Shown here piece by piece: positions 1 through 14,300 of a DNA stretch of 64,000 nucleotides. Under the pieces are notes generated by a model that was not told the origin of the DNA, did no database searches, and saw only the letters and a program-made list of their open reading frames with translations. Position numbers and translations under genes: made by a program. The stretch's first letter is position 1. Every line of letters begins with the position of its first letter. This DNA comes from Atherix ibis (taxonomy: Eukaryota > Arthropoda > Insecta > Diptera > Athericidae), in NCBI GenBank assembly GCA_958298945.1, contig OY282608.1:72898806-72962805 (forward strand), in the 5' to 3' direction.

Positions 1-359
1 CCAACAAACCAACAAACCAACAAACCAACAAGCCAACAAGCCAACAAACCAACAAGCCAACAAACCAACTAGCCGACAAAAAAACAAACCAACAAACCAA
101 CAAACCAACAAACTAACAAACCAACAAGCCAACAAACCAACAAACCAATTAGCCAACAAACCAACCAACCAATAAGCTAGCAAGCCAACAAACCAACAAA
201 CCAACAATCCAACAAACAAACAAACCAACAAAACAACAAACCAACAAACCAACAAACCAGCAAACCAACAAACCAACAAACCAACAAACCAACAACCCAA
301 CAAACCAATAAGCCAACAACCCAACAAACCAACAAACCAACAAACCAACAAATCAACAA
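1..359. repeat. Direct repeat, copy A (2,459-bp offset)
   Basis: This stretch recurs at 2460-2818. The shared order is CTAGCCGAC plus an A run (69 and 2528), a CAATTAGCC variant, GCTAGC (176 and 2635), an ACCAGC unit, two AACCCAAC units and AAATCAAC. The copies separate just after the AAATCAAC unit, where copy A continues with an ATTAAACC variant. Copy A may begin upstream of the window. Confidence 0.85.
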
Positions 360-2459
360 ACTATTAAACCAACAAACGAACAAACCAACAAGATAACAAA
401 CCAACAAGCCAACAAACGAACAAACAAATAAACCAATAAACCAACAAACCAACAAGCCAAGAAACCAAAAAACCAACAAACCAACAAGCCAACAAGCCAA
501 CAAACCAACAAGCCAACAAACCAACAAACATACAAACCGACAAACCAACAAACCAACAAACCAACAAGCCAACAAACCAAAAAACCAACAAACCAACAAG
601 CCAACAAGCCAACAAACCAACAAGCCAACAAACGAACAAACCAACAAACAAACAAACCAACAAACCAACAAACCAACAAACCAACAAACCAACAAGCCAA
701 CAAACCAACAAACGAACAAACCAACAAACTAACAAACCACCAAACCAACAAACCAACAAACCAACAAACCAACAAACCAACAAGCCAACAAACCAACAAA
801 CCAACAAACCAACAAACCAACAAACCAACAAACCAAGAAACCAACAAACCAACAAGCCAACAAACCAACAAACCAACAAGCCAACAAACATACAAAACAA
901 CAAACCAACAAACAGACAGACCAACAAACCAACAAACCAACAAACCAACAAACCAACTAACAAACAAACCAAAAAACCAACAAAACAACAAACCAACAAA
1001 CCAACAAACAAACAAACGAACAAACCAACAAACCAACAAACCAACAAACCAACAAACCAAAAAACCAACAAACGAACAAACAACCAAACCAACAAATCAA
1101 CAACCAACAAACCAATAAACCAACAAACCAACAAACCAACAAGCCAACAAGCCAAGAAACCAAAAAAAACAACAAATGAACAAACCAACAAACAAACAAA
1201 CAAACAAACCAACAAACCAACAAACCAACAAGCCAACAAACCAACAAACCAACAAGCCAACAAGCCAAGAAACCAAAAAAACCAACAAATGAACAAACCA
1301 ACAAACAAACAAACAAACAAACCAACAAACCAACAAACCAACAAAACAACAAACCAACAAACCAACTAGCCAACAAACCAACAAACCAATAAGCTAGCAA
1401 GCCAACAAACCAACAAACCAACAATCCAACAAACAAACAAACCAACAAAACAACAAACCAACAAACCAACAAACTAACAAACCAACAAACCAACAAACCA
1501 ACAAACCAACAAACCAACAAACCAATAAGTCAACAACCCAACAAACCAACAAAACCAAGAAGCCAACAAACCAACAATCCAACAAACTAACAAACTATTA
1601 AACCAACAAACGAACAAACCAACAAGATAACAAACCAACAAGAAAACAAACGAACAAACAAATAAACCAATAAACCAACAAACCAACAAGCCAAGAAACC
1701 AAAAAACCAACAAACCAACAAGCCAACAAGCCAACAAACCAACAAGCCAACAAACGAACAAACCAACAAACAAACTAACCAACAAACCAACAAACCAACA
1801 AACCGACAAACCAACAAACCAACAAACCAACAAGCCAACAAACCAAAAAACCAACAAACCAACAAGCCAACAAGCCAACAAACCAACAAGCCAACAAACG
1901 AACAAACCAACAAACAAACAAACCAACAAACCAAAAAACCAACAAACCAACAAACCAACAAGCCAACAAACCAACAAACGAACAAACCAACAAACTAACA
2001 AACCACCAAACCAACAAACCAACAAACCAACAAACCAACAAACCAACAAGCCAACAAACCAACAAACCAACAAGCCAGGAAAACGAAAAAACCAACAAAC
2101 CAACAAACCAACAAGCCAACAAACCAACAAACCAACAAACCAACAAACCAACAAACCACCGAACCAACAAACCAACAAGCCAACAAAGCAACAAACCAAC
2201 AAGCTAACAAACATACAAAACAACAAGCCAACAAACCAACAAAAAGACAAACGAACAAACCAACAAACCAACAAACGAACAAACCAACAAACCAACAAAA
2301 CAACAAACGAACAAACCAACAAGCCAACAAACCAACAAGCCAACAAACCAACTAGCCGACAAAAAAACAAACCAACAAACCAACAAACCAACAAACCAAC
2401 AAACCAACAAACCAACAAACCAACAAACCAACAAACCAACAAACGAACAAACCAACAAA

Positions 2460-2818
2460 CCAACAAACCAACAAACCAACAAACCAACAAGCCAACAAGC
2501 CAACAAACCAACAAGCCAACAAACCAACTAGCCGACAAAAAAACAAACCAACAAACCAACAAACCAACAAACTAACAAACCAACAAGCCAACAAACCAAC
2601 AAACCAATTAGCCAACAAACCAACCAACCAATAAGCTAGCAAGCCAACAAACCAACAAACCAACAATCCAACAAACAAACAAACCAACAAAACAACAAAC
2701 CAACAAACCAACAAACCAGCAAACCAACAAACCAACAAACCAACAAACCAACAACCCAACAAACCAATAAGCCAACAACCCAACAAACCAACAAACCAAC
2801 AAACCAACAAATCAACAA
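2460..2818. repeat. Direct repeat, copy B (2,459-bp offset)
   Basis: This is the second copy of the block at 1-359, with the same order of variant octamers and no difference seen between the marker units. A shorter relative beginning with the CAATTAGCC variant occurs near 3811. Confidence 0.85.
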
Positions 2819-2929
2819 ACCAACAAGCCAACAAACCAACAAACCAACAAACCAACAAACCAACAAACCAACAAACCAACAAACCAACAAACCAACAAAC
2901 CAAAAAACCAACAAAACAAGAAACCAACA

Positions 2930-3330
2930 AACCAACTAGCCAACAAACCAACAAACCAATAAGCTAGCAAGCCAACAAACCAACAAACCAACAATCCAAC
3001 AAACCAACAAACCAACTAGCCAACAAGCCAACAAACCAACAAGCCAACAAACCAACTAGCCGACAAACCAATAAGCTAGCAAGCCAACAAACCAACAAAC
3101 CAACAATCCAACAAACAAACAAACCAACAAAACAACAAACCAACAAACCAACAAACCAACAAACCAACAAGCCAACAAGCCAACAAACCAACAAGCCAAC
3201 AAACCAACTAGCCGACAAAAAAACAAACCAATAAACCAACAAACCAACAAACCAACAAACCAACAAACTAACTAACCAACAAACCAATAAGCCAACAACC
3301 CAACAAACCAACAAACCAACAAATCAACAA
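2930..3330. repeat. Direct repeat, copy A (1,215-bp offset)
   Basis: The block contains CTAGCC at 2936, two GCTAGC sites at 2963 and 3075, CTAGCCGAC at 3208 and an ACTAACTAACC variant near 3267. The same order recurs 1,215 bp downstream. A single-unit difference is seen after the A run: an AATAAACC variant here and a canonical unit in copy B. Confidence 0.8.
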
Positions 3331-4144
3331 ACCAACAAGCCAACAAACCAACAAACCAACAAACCGACAAACCAACAAACCAACAAACCAACTAGCCAAC
3401 AAACCAACAAACCAACAAACCAACAAGCCAACAAACCAACTAGCCGACAAAAAAACAAACCAACAAACCAACAAACCAACAAACCAACAAACCAACAAAC
3501 CAACAAACCAACAAACCAACAAACCAACAAACGAACAAACCAACAAACCAACAAACCAACAAACCAACAAACCAACAAACCAACAAACCAACAAACCAAC
3601 AAACCAACAAACGAACAAACCAACAAACCAACAAACCAACAAACCAACAAACCAACAAACCAACAACCCAACAAGCCAACAAACCAACAAACCAACAAAC
3701 CAACTAGCCGACAAAAAAACAAACCAACAACCAACAAACCAACAAACCAACAAACCAACAAACCAACAAACCAACAAACCAACAAACCAACAAACCAACA
3801 AGCCAACAAACCAACAAACCAATTAGCCAACAAACCAACCAACCAATAAGCTAGCAAGCCAACAAACCAACAAACCAACAATCCAACAAACAAACAAACC
3901 AACAAATTAACAAACCAACAAACCAACAAACCAACAAACCAACAAACCAACAAACCAACAAACCAACAAACCAACAAACCAACAAACCAATAAGCCAACA
4001 ACCCAACAAACCAACAAACCAACAAACCAACAAATCAACAAACCAACAAGCCAACAAACCAACAAACCAACAAACCAACAAACCAACAAACCAACAAACC
4101 AACAAACTAACAAACCAACAAACCAACAAAACAACAAACCAACA

Positions 4145-4545
4145 AACCAACTAGCCAACAAACCAACAAACCAATAAGCTAGCAAGCCAACAAACCAACA
4201 AACCAACAATCCAACAAACCAACAAACCAACTAGCCAACAAGCCAACAAACCAACAAGCCAACAAACCAACTAGCCGACAAACCAATAAGCTAGCAAGCC
4301 AACAAACCAACAAACCAACAATCCAACAAACAAACAAACCAACAAAACAACAAACCAACAAACCAACAAACCAACAAACCAACAAGCCAACAAGCCAACA
4401 AACCAACAAGCCAACAAACCAACTAGCCGACAAAAAAACAAACCAACAAACCAACAAACCAACAAACCAACAAACCAACAAACTAACTAACCAACACACC
4501 AATAAGCCAACAACCCAACAAACCAACAAACCAACAAACCAACAA
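4145..4545. repeat. Direct repeat, copy B (1,215-bp offset)
   Basis: This copy matches 2930-3330: CTAGCC at 4151, GCTAGC at 4178 and 4290, CTAGCCGAC at 4423 and ACTAACTAACC near 4482. The edges are estimated from where the variant order stops agreeing. Confidence 0.8.
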
Positions 4546-5669
4546 ACCAACAAATCAACAAACCAACAAGCCAACAATCCAACAAACCAACAAACCGACA
4601 AACCAACAAACCAACAAACCAACTAGCCAACAAACCAACAAACCAATAAGCTAGCAAGCCAACAAACCAACAAACCAACAATCCAACAAACCAACAAACG
4701 AACAAACAACCAAACCAACAAATCAACAACCAACAAACCAACAAACCAACAAACGAACAAACAACCAAACCAACAAATCAACAACCAACAAACCAACAAA
4801 CCAACAAACTAACAAGCCAACAAACCAACAAACCAACAAGCCAACAAGCCAAGAAACCAAAAAACCAACAAACGAACAAACCAACAAACAAACAAACAAA
4901 CAAACCAACAAACCAACAAACCAACAAACCAACAAACCAACAAACCAACAAACCAACAAACCAACAAACCAACAAACCAACAAACCAACAAACCAACAAA
5001 ACAACAAACCAACAAACCAACTAGCCAACAAACCAACAAACCAATAAGCTAGCAAGCCAACAAACCAACAAACCAACAATCCAACAAACAACCAAACCAA
5101 CAAAACAACAAAACAACAAACCAACAAACCAACAAACCAACAAACAAACAAACCAATAATCCAACAACCCAGCAAACCAACAAACCAACAAACCAACAAA
5201 TCAACAAACCAACAAGCCAACAAACCAACAAACCAACAAACTAACAAACTAATAAACCAACAAACGAACAAACCAACAAGATAACAAACCAACAAGCCAA
5301 CAAACGAACAAACAAATAAACCAATAAACCAACAAACCAACAAGCCAAGAAACCAAAAAACCAACAAACCAACAAGCCAATAAACAAACAAGCCAACAAA
5401 AGAACAAACCAACAAACAAACTAGCCAACAAACCAACAAACCAACAAACCGACAAACCAACAAACCAACAAACCAACAAGCCAACAAACCAAAAAACCAA
5501 CAAACCAACAAGCCAACAAGCCAACAAACCAATAAGCCAACAAACGAACAAACCAACAAACAAACAAACCAACAAACCAACAAACCAATAAACCAACAAA
5601 CCAACAAGCCAACAAACCAACAAACGAACAAACCAACAAACTAACAAACCACCAAACCAACAAACCAAC

Positions 5670-6613
5670 AAACCAACAAACCAACAAACCAACAAACCAA
5701 CAAGCCAACAAACCAACAAACCAACAAGCCAGCAAACGAACAAACCAACAAACCAACAAACCAACAAACCAACAAACCAACAAACCAACAAACCAACAAA
5801 CCAACAAACCAACAAACCAACAAACCAAGAAACCAACAAACCAACAAGCCAAAAAACCAACAAACCAACAAGCCAACAAACGAACAAACCAACAAACATA
5901 CAAAACAACAAGCCAACAAACCAACAAAAAGACAAACGAACAAACCAACAAACCAGCAAACGAACAAACCAACAAACCAAAAAAACAACAAACGAACAAA
6001 CCAACAAGCCAACAAACCAACAAGCCAACAAGCCAACAAACAAACAAGCCAACAAACGAACAAAACAACAAACAAACAAATCAACAAACCAACAAATCAA
6101 CAAACCAACAGACCAACAAACAAACAAACCAACAAACCAACAAAACAACAAACCAACAAACCAACAAACCAACAAGCCAACAAACCAACAAACCGACAAG
6201 CCAGCAAACGAACAAACCAACAAACCAACAAACCAACAAACCAACAAACCAACAAACCAACAAACCAACAAACCAACAAACCAACAAACCAACAAACCAA
6301 GAAACCAACAAACCAACAAGCCAACAAACCAACAAACCAACAAGCCAACAAACGAACAAACCAACAAACATACAAAACAACAAGCCAACAAACCAACAAA
6401 AAGACAAACGAACAAACCAACAAACCAGCAAACGAACAAACCAACAAACCAAAAAAACAACAAACGAACAAACCAACAAGCCAACAAACCAACAAGCCAA
6501 CAAGCCAACAAACAAACAAGCCAACAAACGAACAAAACAACAAACAAACAAATCAACAAACCAACAAATCAACAAACCAACAGACCAACAAACAAACAAA
6601 CCAACAAACCAAC
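5670..6613. repeat. 472-bp tandem duplication (two units)
   Basis: Two adjacent units, about 5670-6141 and 6142-6613, share the order ACCAGCAAACGAAC (5729 and 6201), AAACATAC, an AAAAAGAC insertion variant, a run of six A, ACAAACAAACAAATC and ACAGACC (6110 and 6582). A few single-base differences separate them: CCAACAAG against CCGACAAG just before the first marker, and CCAAAAAACC against CCAACAAACC in the middle. 472 is 59 x 8, so the duplication keeps the octamer register. The same unit recurs inside the higher-order array that follows. Confidence 0.9.
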
Positions 6614-6770
6614 AAACCAACAAACCAACAAGCCAACAAACCAACAAACAAATAAATCAGCTAACCAACAAACCTACAAACCAACAAACAAATAAACCAA
6701 CAAACCAACAAACGGACAAACCAACAAACCCAGTAACCAACAAACCAACAAACCAACAAGCCAACAAATC

Positions 6771-6782
6771 AAAAAAAAAAAA
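6771..6782 (+). repeat. Poly(A) tract, 12 A, after AAATC
   Basis: A run of twelve A interrupts the octamer register. The same site recurs as thirteen A at 9158-9170, 13362-13374, 17406-17418 and 20163-20175, and as eight A at 15084-15091, 19138-19145 and 21895-21902. The 13-A form always follows AAATAAATCAGC by about 120 bp and the 8-A form always follows AAATAAACCAGC, so the tract length marks two sub-block types. Confidence 0.9.
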
Positions 6783-7110
6783 CAAACCAACAAACCAACA
6801 AACCAACAAACCAACAAACCAACAAACCAACAAGCCAACAAGCCAACAAACCAACAAGCCAACAAACCAACTAGCCGACAAAAAAACAAACCAACAAACC
6901 AACAAACCAACAAACCAACAAACCAACAAACCAGCAAACCAACAAACGAACAAACTAACAAACCAACAAACCAACAAACCAACAAACCAACAAACCAACA
7001 AACCAACAAACGAACAAACCAACAAACCAACAAACCAACAAACCAACAAACCAACAAACCAACAAACCAACAAGCCAACAAGCCAACAAACCAACAAGCC
7101 AACAAACCAA

Positions 7111-9513
7111 CTAGCCGACAAAAAAAACAAACCAACAAACCAACAAACCAACAAACCAACAAACAGACAAACCAACAAACCAACAAGCCAGCAAACCAAC
7201 AAACCAACTAGCCAACAAACCAACAAACCAATAAGCTAGCAAGCCAACTAACCAACAAACCAACAATCCAACAAACAAACAAACCAACAAAACAACAAAC
7301 CAACAAACCAACAAACCAACAAACCAACAAACCAACAAACCAACAATCCAACAAACCAACAAACCAATAAGCCAACAACCCAACAAACAAACAAACCAAC
7401 AAACCAACAAATCAACAAACCAACAAACCAACAAACCAACAAACTAACAAACTAATAAACCAACAAACGAACAAACCAACAAGATAACAAACAAACAAGC
7501 CAACAAACGAACAAACAAATAAACCAATAAACCAACAAACCAACAAGCCAAGAAACCAAAAAACCAACAAACCAACAAGCCAACAAGCCAACAAACCAAC
7601 AAGCCAACAAACGAACAAACCAACAAACAAACTAAACAACAAACCAACAAACCACCAAACCGACAAACCAACAAACCAACAAACCAACAAGCCAACAAAC
7701 CAAAAAACAAACAAACCAACAAGCCAACAAGCCAACAAACCAGCAAGCCAACAAACGAACAAACCAACAAACAAACAAACCAACAAACCAACAAACCAAC
7801 AAACCAACAAACCAACAAGCCAACAAACCAACAAACGAACAAACCAACAAACTAACAAACCACCAAACCAACAAACCAACAAACCAACAAAACAACAAAC
7901 CAACAAACCAAGAAGCCAACAAACCAACAAACTAACAAGCCAGCAAACGAACAAGCCAACAAACCAACAAACCAACAAGCCAACAAACCAGCAAACCAAC
8001 AAACCAACAAACCAACAAACCAACAAACCAAGAAACCAAGAAACCAACAAACCAACAAACCAACAAACCAACAAGCCAACAAACGAACAAACCAACAAAC
8101 ATACAAAACAACAAGCCAACAAACCAACAAAAAGACAAACGAACAAACCAACAAACCAACAAACGAACAAACCAACAAACCAACAAAACAACAAACGAAC
8201 AAACCATCAAGCCAACAAACCAACAACCCAACAAGCCAACAAACCAACAAGCCAACAAACGAACAAAACAACAAACAAACAAATCAACAAACCAACAAAT
8301 CCACAAACCAACAAACCAACAAACAAACAAACCAACAAACCAACAAACCAACAAACCAACAAGCCAACAAACCAACAAACCAACAAACAAACAAACCAAC
8401 AAACCAACAAGCCAACAAACCAACAAGCCAACAAGCCAACAAACAAACAAGCCAACAAACGAACAAAACAACAAACAAACAAATCAACAAACCAACAAAT
8501 CAACAAACCAACAGACCAACAAACAAACAAACCAACAAACCAACAAAACAACAAACCAACAAACCAACAAACCAACAAGCCAACAAACCAACAAACCAAC
8601 AAGCCAGCAAACGAACAAACCAACAAACCAACAAACCAACAAACCAACAAACCAACAAACCAACAAACCAACAAACCAACAAACCAAGAAACCAACAAAT
8701 CAACAAGCCAACAAACCAACAAACCAACAAGCCAACAAACGAACAAACCAACAAACATACAAAACAACAAGCCAACAAACCAACAAAAAGACAAACGAAC
8801 AAACCAACAAACCAGCAAACGAACAAACCAACAAACCAAAAAAACAACAAACGAACAAACCAACAAGCCAACAAACCAACAAGCCAACAAGCCAACAAAC
8901 AAACAAGCCAACAAACGAACAAAACAACAAACAAACAAATCAACAAACCAACAAATCAACAAACCAACAGACCAACAAACAAACAAACCAACAAACCAAC
9001 AAACCAACAAACCAACAAGCCAACAAACCAACAAACAAATAAATCAGCTAACCAACAAACCTACAAACCAACAAACAAATAAACCAACAAACCAACAAAC
9101 GGACAAACCAACAAACCCAGTAACCAACAAACCAACAAACCAACAAGCCAACAAATCAAAAAAAAAAAAACAAACCAACAAACCAACAAACCAACAAACC
9201 AACAAACCAACAAACCAACAAGCCAACAAGCCAACAAACCAACAAGCCAACAAACCAACTAGCCGACAAAAAAACAAACCAACAAACCAACAAACCAACA
9301 AACCAACAAACCAACAAACCAACAAACCAGCAAACCAACAAACGAACAAACTAACAAACCAACAAACCAACAAACCAACAAACCAACAAACCAACAAACC
9401 AACAAACCAACAAACGAACCACCAACAAACCAACAAACCAACAAACCAACAAACCAACAAACCAACAAACCAACAAGCCAACAAGCCAACAAACCAACAA
9501 GCCAACAAACCAA
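7111..9513. repeat. Higher-order unit 1 (2,403 bp)
   Basis: The unit runs from one CTAGCCGAC plus eight-A marker to the next. Its offset to the following unit falls from 2403 near the start, to 2395 at the ATAAGCC variant (7367 against 9762), to 2387 at later markers (7852 against 10239). The two copies therefore differ by whole octamers lost or gained at separate places. A poly(A) tract of 13 A lies at 9158-9170. Confidence 0.85.
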
Positions 9514-11322
9514 CTAGCCGACAAAAAAAACAAACCAACAAACCAACAAACCAACAAACCAACAAACAGACAAACCAACAAACCAACAAGCCAGCAAACC
9601 AACAAACCAACTAGCCAACAAACCAACAAACCAATAAGCTAGCAAGCCAACTAACCAACAAACCAACAATCCAACAAACAAACAAACCAACAAAACAACA
9701 AACCAACAAACCAACAAACCAACAAACCAACAAACCAACAATCCAACAAACCAACAAACCAATAAGCCAACAACCCAACAAACAAACAAACCAACAAACC
9801 AACAAATCAACAAACCAACAAACCAACAAACCAACAAACTAACAAACTAATAAACCAACAAACGAACAAACCAACAAGATAACAAACAAACAAGCCAACA
9901 AACGAACAAACAAATAAACCAATAAACCAACAAACCAACAAGCCAAGAAACCAAAAAACCAACAAACCAACAAGCCAACAAGCCAACAAACCAACAAGCC
10001 AACAAACGAACAAACCAACAAACAAACTAAACAACAAACCAACAAACCACCAAACCGACAAACCAACAAACCAACAAACCAACAAGCCAACAAACCAAAA
10101 AACAAACAAACCAACAAGCCAACAAGCCAACAAACCAGCAAGCCAACAAACGAACAAACCAACAAACAAACAAACCAACAAACCAACAAACCAACAAACC
10201 AACAAGCCAACAAACCAACAAACGAACAAACCAACAAACTAACAAACCACCAAACCAACAAACCAACAAACCAACAAAACAACAAACCAACAAACCAAGA
10301 AGCCAACAAACCAACAAACTAACAAGCCAGCAAACGAACAAGCCAACAAACCAACAAACCAACAAGCCAACAAACCAGCAAACCAACAAACCAACAAACC
10401 AACAAACCAACAAACCAAGAAACCAACAAACCAACAAGCCAACAAACCAACAAACCAACAAGCCAACAAACGAACAAACCAACAAACATACAAAACAACA
10501 AGCCAACAAACCAACAAAAAGACAAACGAACAAACCAACAAACCAACAAACGAACAAACCAACAAACCAACAAAACAACAAACGAACAAACCATCAAGCC
10601 AACAAACCAACAACCCAACAAGCCAACAAACCAACAAGCCAACAAACGAACAAAACAACAAACAAACAAATCAACAAACCAACAAATCCACAAACCAACA
10701 AACCAACAAACAAACAAACCAACAAACCAACAAACCAACAAACCAACAAGCCAACAAACCAACAAACCAACAAACAAACAAACCAACAAACCAACAAGCC
10801 AACAAACCAACAAGCCAACAAGCCAACAAACAAACAAGCCAACAAACGAACAAAACAACAAACAAACAAATCAACAAACCAACAAATCAACAAACCAACA
10901 GACCAACAAACAAACAAACCAACAAACCAACAAAACAACAAACCAACAAACCAACAAACCAACAAGCCAACAAACCAACAAACCAACAAGCCAGCAAACG
11001 AACAAACCAACAAACCAACAAACCAACAAACCAACAAACCAACAAACCAACAAACCAACAAACCAACAAACCAACAAACCAAGAAACCAACAAACCAACA
11101 AGCCAACAAACCAACAAACCAACAAGCCAACAAACGAACAAACCAACAAACATACAAAACAACAAACCAACAAACCAACAAAAAGACAAACGAACAAACC
11201 AACAAACCAGCAAACGAACAAACCAACAAACCAAAAAAACAACAAACGAACAAACCAACAAGCCAACAAACCAACAAACCAACAAGCCAACAAGCCAACA
11301 AACCAACAAGCCAACAAACCAA
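9514..11322. repeat. Higher-order unit 2, shortened (1,809 bp)
   Basis: The unit follows unit 1 in order but lacks the section carrying the AAATAAATCAGC variant and the long poly(A) tract, so it passes straight to the next CTAGCCGAC marker. This looks like a deletion of about 580 bp relative to the 2,388-bp form. It also carries a local difference near 9417-9424 (AACGAACC then ACCAAC) where the register slips. Confidence 0.83.
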
Positions 11323-14300
11323 CTAGCCGACAAAAAAAACAAACCAACAAACCAACAAACCAACAAACCAACAAACAGACAAACCAACAAACCAACAAGC
11401 CAGCAAACCAACAAACCAACTAGCCAACAAACCAACAAACCAATAAGCTAGCAAGCCAACTAACCAACAAACCAACAATCCAACAAACAAACAAACCAAC
11501 AAAACAACAAACCAACAAACCAACAAACCAACAAACCAACAAACCAACAATCCAACAAACCAACAAACCAATAAGCCAACAACCCAACAAACAAACAAAC
11601 CAACAAACCAACAAATCACCAAACCAACAAACCAACAAACCAACAAACTAACAAACTAATAAACCAACAAACGAACAAACCAACAAGATAACAAACAAAC
11701 AAGCCAACAAACGAACAAACAAATAAACCAATAAACCAACAAACCAACAAGCCAAGAAACCAAAAAACCAACAAACCAACAAGCCAACAAGCCAACAAAC
11801 CAACAAGCCAACAAACGAACAAACCAACAAACAAACTAAACAACAAACCAACAAACCACCAAACCGACAAACCAACAAACCAACAAACCAACAAGCCAAC
11901 AAACCAAAAAACAAACAAACCAACAAGCCAACAAGCCAACAAACCAGCAAGCCAACAAACGAACAAACCAACAAACAAACAAACCAACAAACCAACAAAC
12001 CAACAAACCAACAAGCCAACAAACCAACAAACGAACAAACCAACAAACTAACAAACCACCAAACCAACAAACCAACAAACCAACAAAACAACAAACCAAC
12101 AAACCAAGAAGCCAACAAACCAACAAACTAACAAGCCAGCAAACGAACAAGCCAACAAACCAACAAACCAACAAGCCAACAAACCAGCAAACCAACAAAC
12201 CAACAAACCAACAAACCAACAAACCAAGAAACCAACAAACCAACAAGCCAACAAACCAACAAACCAACAAGCCAACAAACGAACAAACCAACAAACATAC
12301 AAAACAACAAGCCAACAAACCAACAAAAAGACAAACGAACAAACCAACAAACCAACAAACGAACAAACCAACAAACCAACAAAACAACAAACGAACAAAC
12401 CATCAAGCCAACAAACCAACAACCCAACAAGCCAACAAACCAACAAGCCAACAAACGAACAAAACAACAAACAAACAAATCAACAAACCAACAAATCCAC
12501 AAACCAACAAACCAACAAACAAACAAACCAACAAACCAACAAACCAACAAACCAACAAGCCAACAAACCAACAAACCAACAAACAAACAAACCAACAAAC
12601 CAACAAGCCAACAAACCAACAAGCCAACAAGCCAACAAACAAACAAGCCAACAAACGAACAAAACAACAAACAAACAAATCAACAAACCAACAAATCAAC
12701 AAACCAACAGACCAACAAACAAACAAACCAACAAACCAACAAAACAACAAACCAACAAACCAACAAACCAACAAGCCAACAAACCAACAAACCAACAAGC
12801 CAGCAAACGAACAAACCAACAAACCAACAAACCAACAAACCAACAAACCAACAAACCAACAAACCAACAAACCAACAAACCAACAAACCAAGAAACCAAC
12901 AAACCAACAAGCCAACAAACCAACAAACCAACAAGCCAACAAACGAACAAACCAACAAACATACAAAACAACAAACCAACAAACCAACAAAAAGACAAAC
13001 GAACAAACCAACAAACCAGCAAACGAACAAACCAACAAACCAAAAAAACAACAAACGAACAAACCAACAAGCCAACAAACCAACAAGCCAACAAGCCAAC
13101 AAACAAACAAGCCAACAAACGAACAAAACAACAAACAAACAAATCAACAAACCAACAAATCAACAAACCAACAGACCAACAAACAAACAAACCAACAAAC
13201 CAACAAACCAACAAACCAACAAGCCAACAAACCAACAAACAAATAAATCAGCTAACCAACAAACCTACAAACCAACAAACAAATAAACCAACAAACCAAC
13301 AAACGGACAAACCAACAAACCCAGTAACCAACAAACCAACAAACCAACAAGCCAACAAATCAAAAAAAAAAAAACAAACCAACAAACCAACAAACCAACA
13401 AACCAACAAACCAACAAACCAACAAGCCAACAAGCCAACAAACCAACAAGCCAACAAACCAACTAGCCGACAAAAAAACAAACCAACAAACCAACAAACC
13501 AACAAACCAACAAACCAACAAACCAACAAACCAGCAAACCAACAAACGAACAAACTAACAAACCAACAAACCAACAAACCAACAAACCAACAAACCAACA
13601 AACCAACAAACGAACAAACCAACAAACCAACAAACCAACAAACCAACAAACCAACAAACCAACAAACCAACAAGCCAACAAGCCAACAAACCAACAAGCC
13701 AACAAACCAACTAGCCGACAAAAAAAACAAACCAACAAACCAACAAACCAACAAACCAACAAACAGACAAACCAACAAACCAACAAGCCAGCAAACCAAC
13801 AAACCAACTAGCCAACAAACCAACAAACCAATAAGCTAGCAAGCCAACTAACCAACAAACCAACAATCCAACAAACAAACAAACCAACAAAACAACAAAC
13901 CAACAAACCAACAAACCAACAAACCAACAAACCAACAATCCAACAAACCAACAAACCAATAAGCCAACAACCCAACAAACAAACAAACCAACAAACCAAC
14001 AAATCAACAAACCAACAAACCAACAAACCAACAAACTAACAAACTAATAAACCAACAAACGAACAAACCAACAAGATAACAAACAAACAAGCCAACAAAC
14101 GAACAAACAAATAAACCAATAAACCAACAAACCAACAAGCCAAGAAACCAAAAAACCAACAAACCAACAAGCCAACAAGCCAACAAACCAACAAGCCAAC
14201 AAACGAACAAACCAACAAACAAACTAAACAACAAACCAACAAACCACCAAACCGACAAACCAACAAACCAACAAACCAACAAGTTAACAAACCAAAAAAC

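Larger units (their letters stand above)
1..5669. repeat. Segment 1: irregular mosaic rich in the GCTAGC variant
   Basis: No gene is present. The octamer array here carries a recurrent variant block in which AATAAGCTAGCAAGCC is followed by canonical units and a CAATCC variant. GCTAGC sits at 176, 1393, 2635, 2963, 3075, 3850, 4178, 4290, 4650 and 5048. A second recurrent block is CTAGCCGAC followed by a run of seven A (for example at 69, 2528, 3208 and 4423). The spacing of these markers is irregular, so the segment is a patchwork of partial duplications and not a regular higher-order array. Confidence 0.85.

Noticed and set aside
6771..6782. Poly(A) tract as the tail of a retroposed SINE or processed transcript
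   Set aside because: The sequence before the tract is ordinary octamer array with no SINE body, and there is no target-site duplication. It is better read as a homopolymer expansion inside a unit, later copied.
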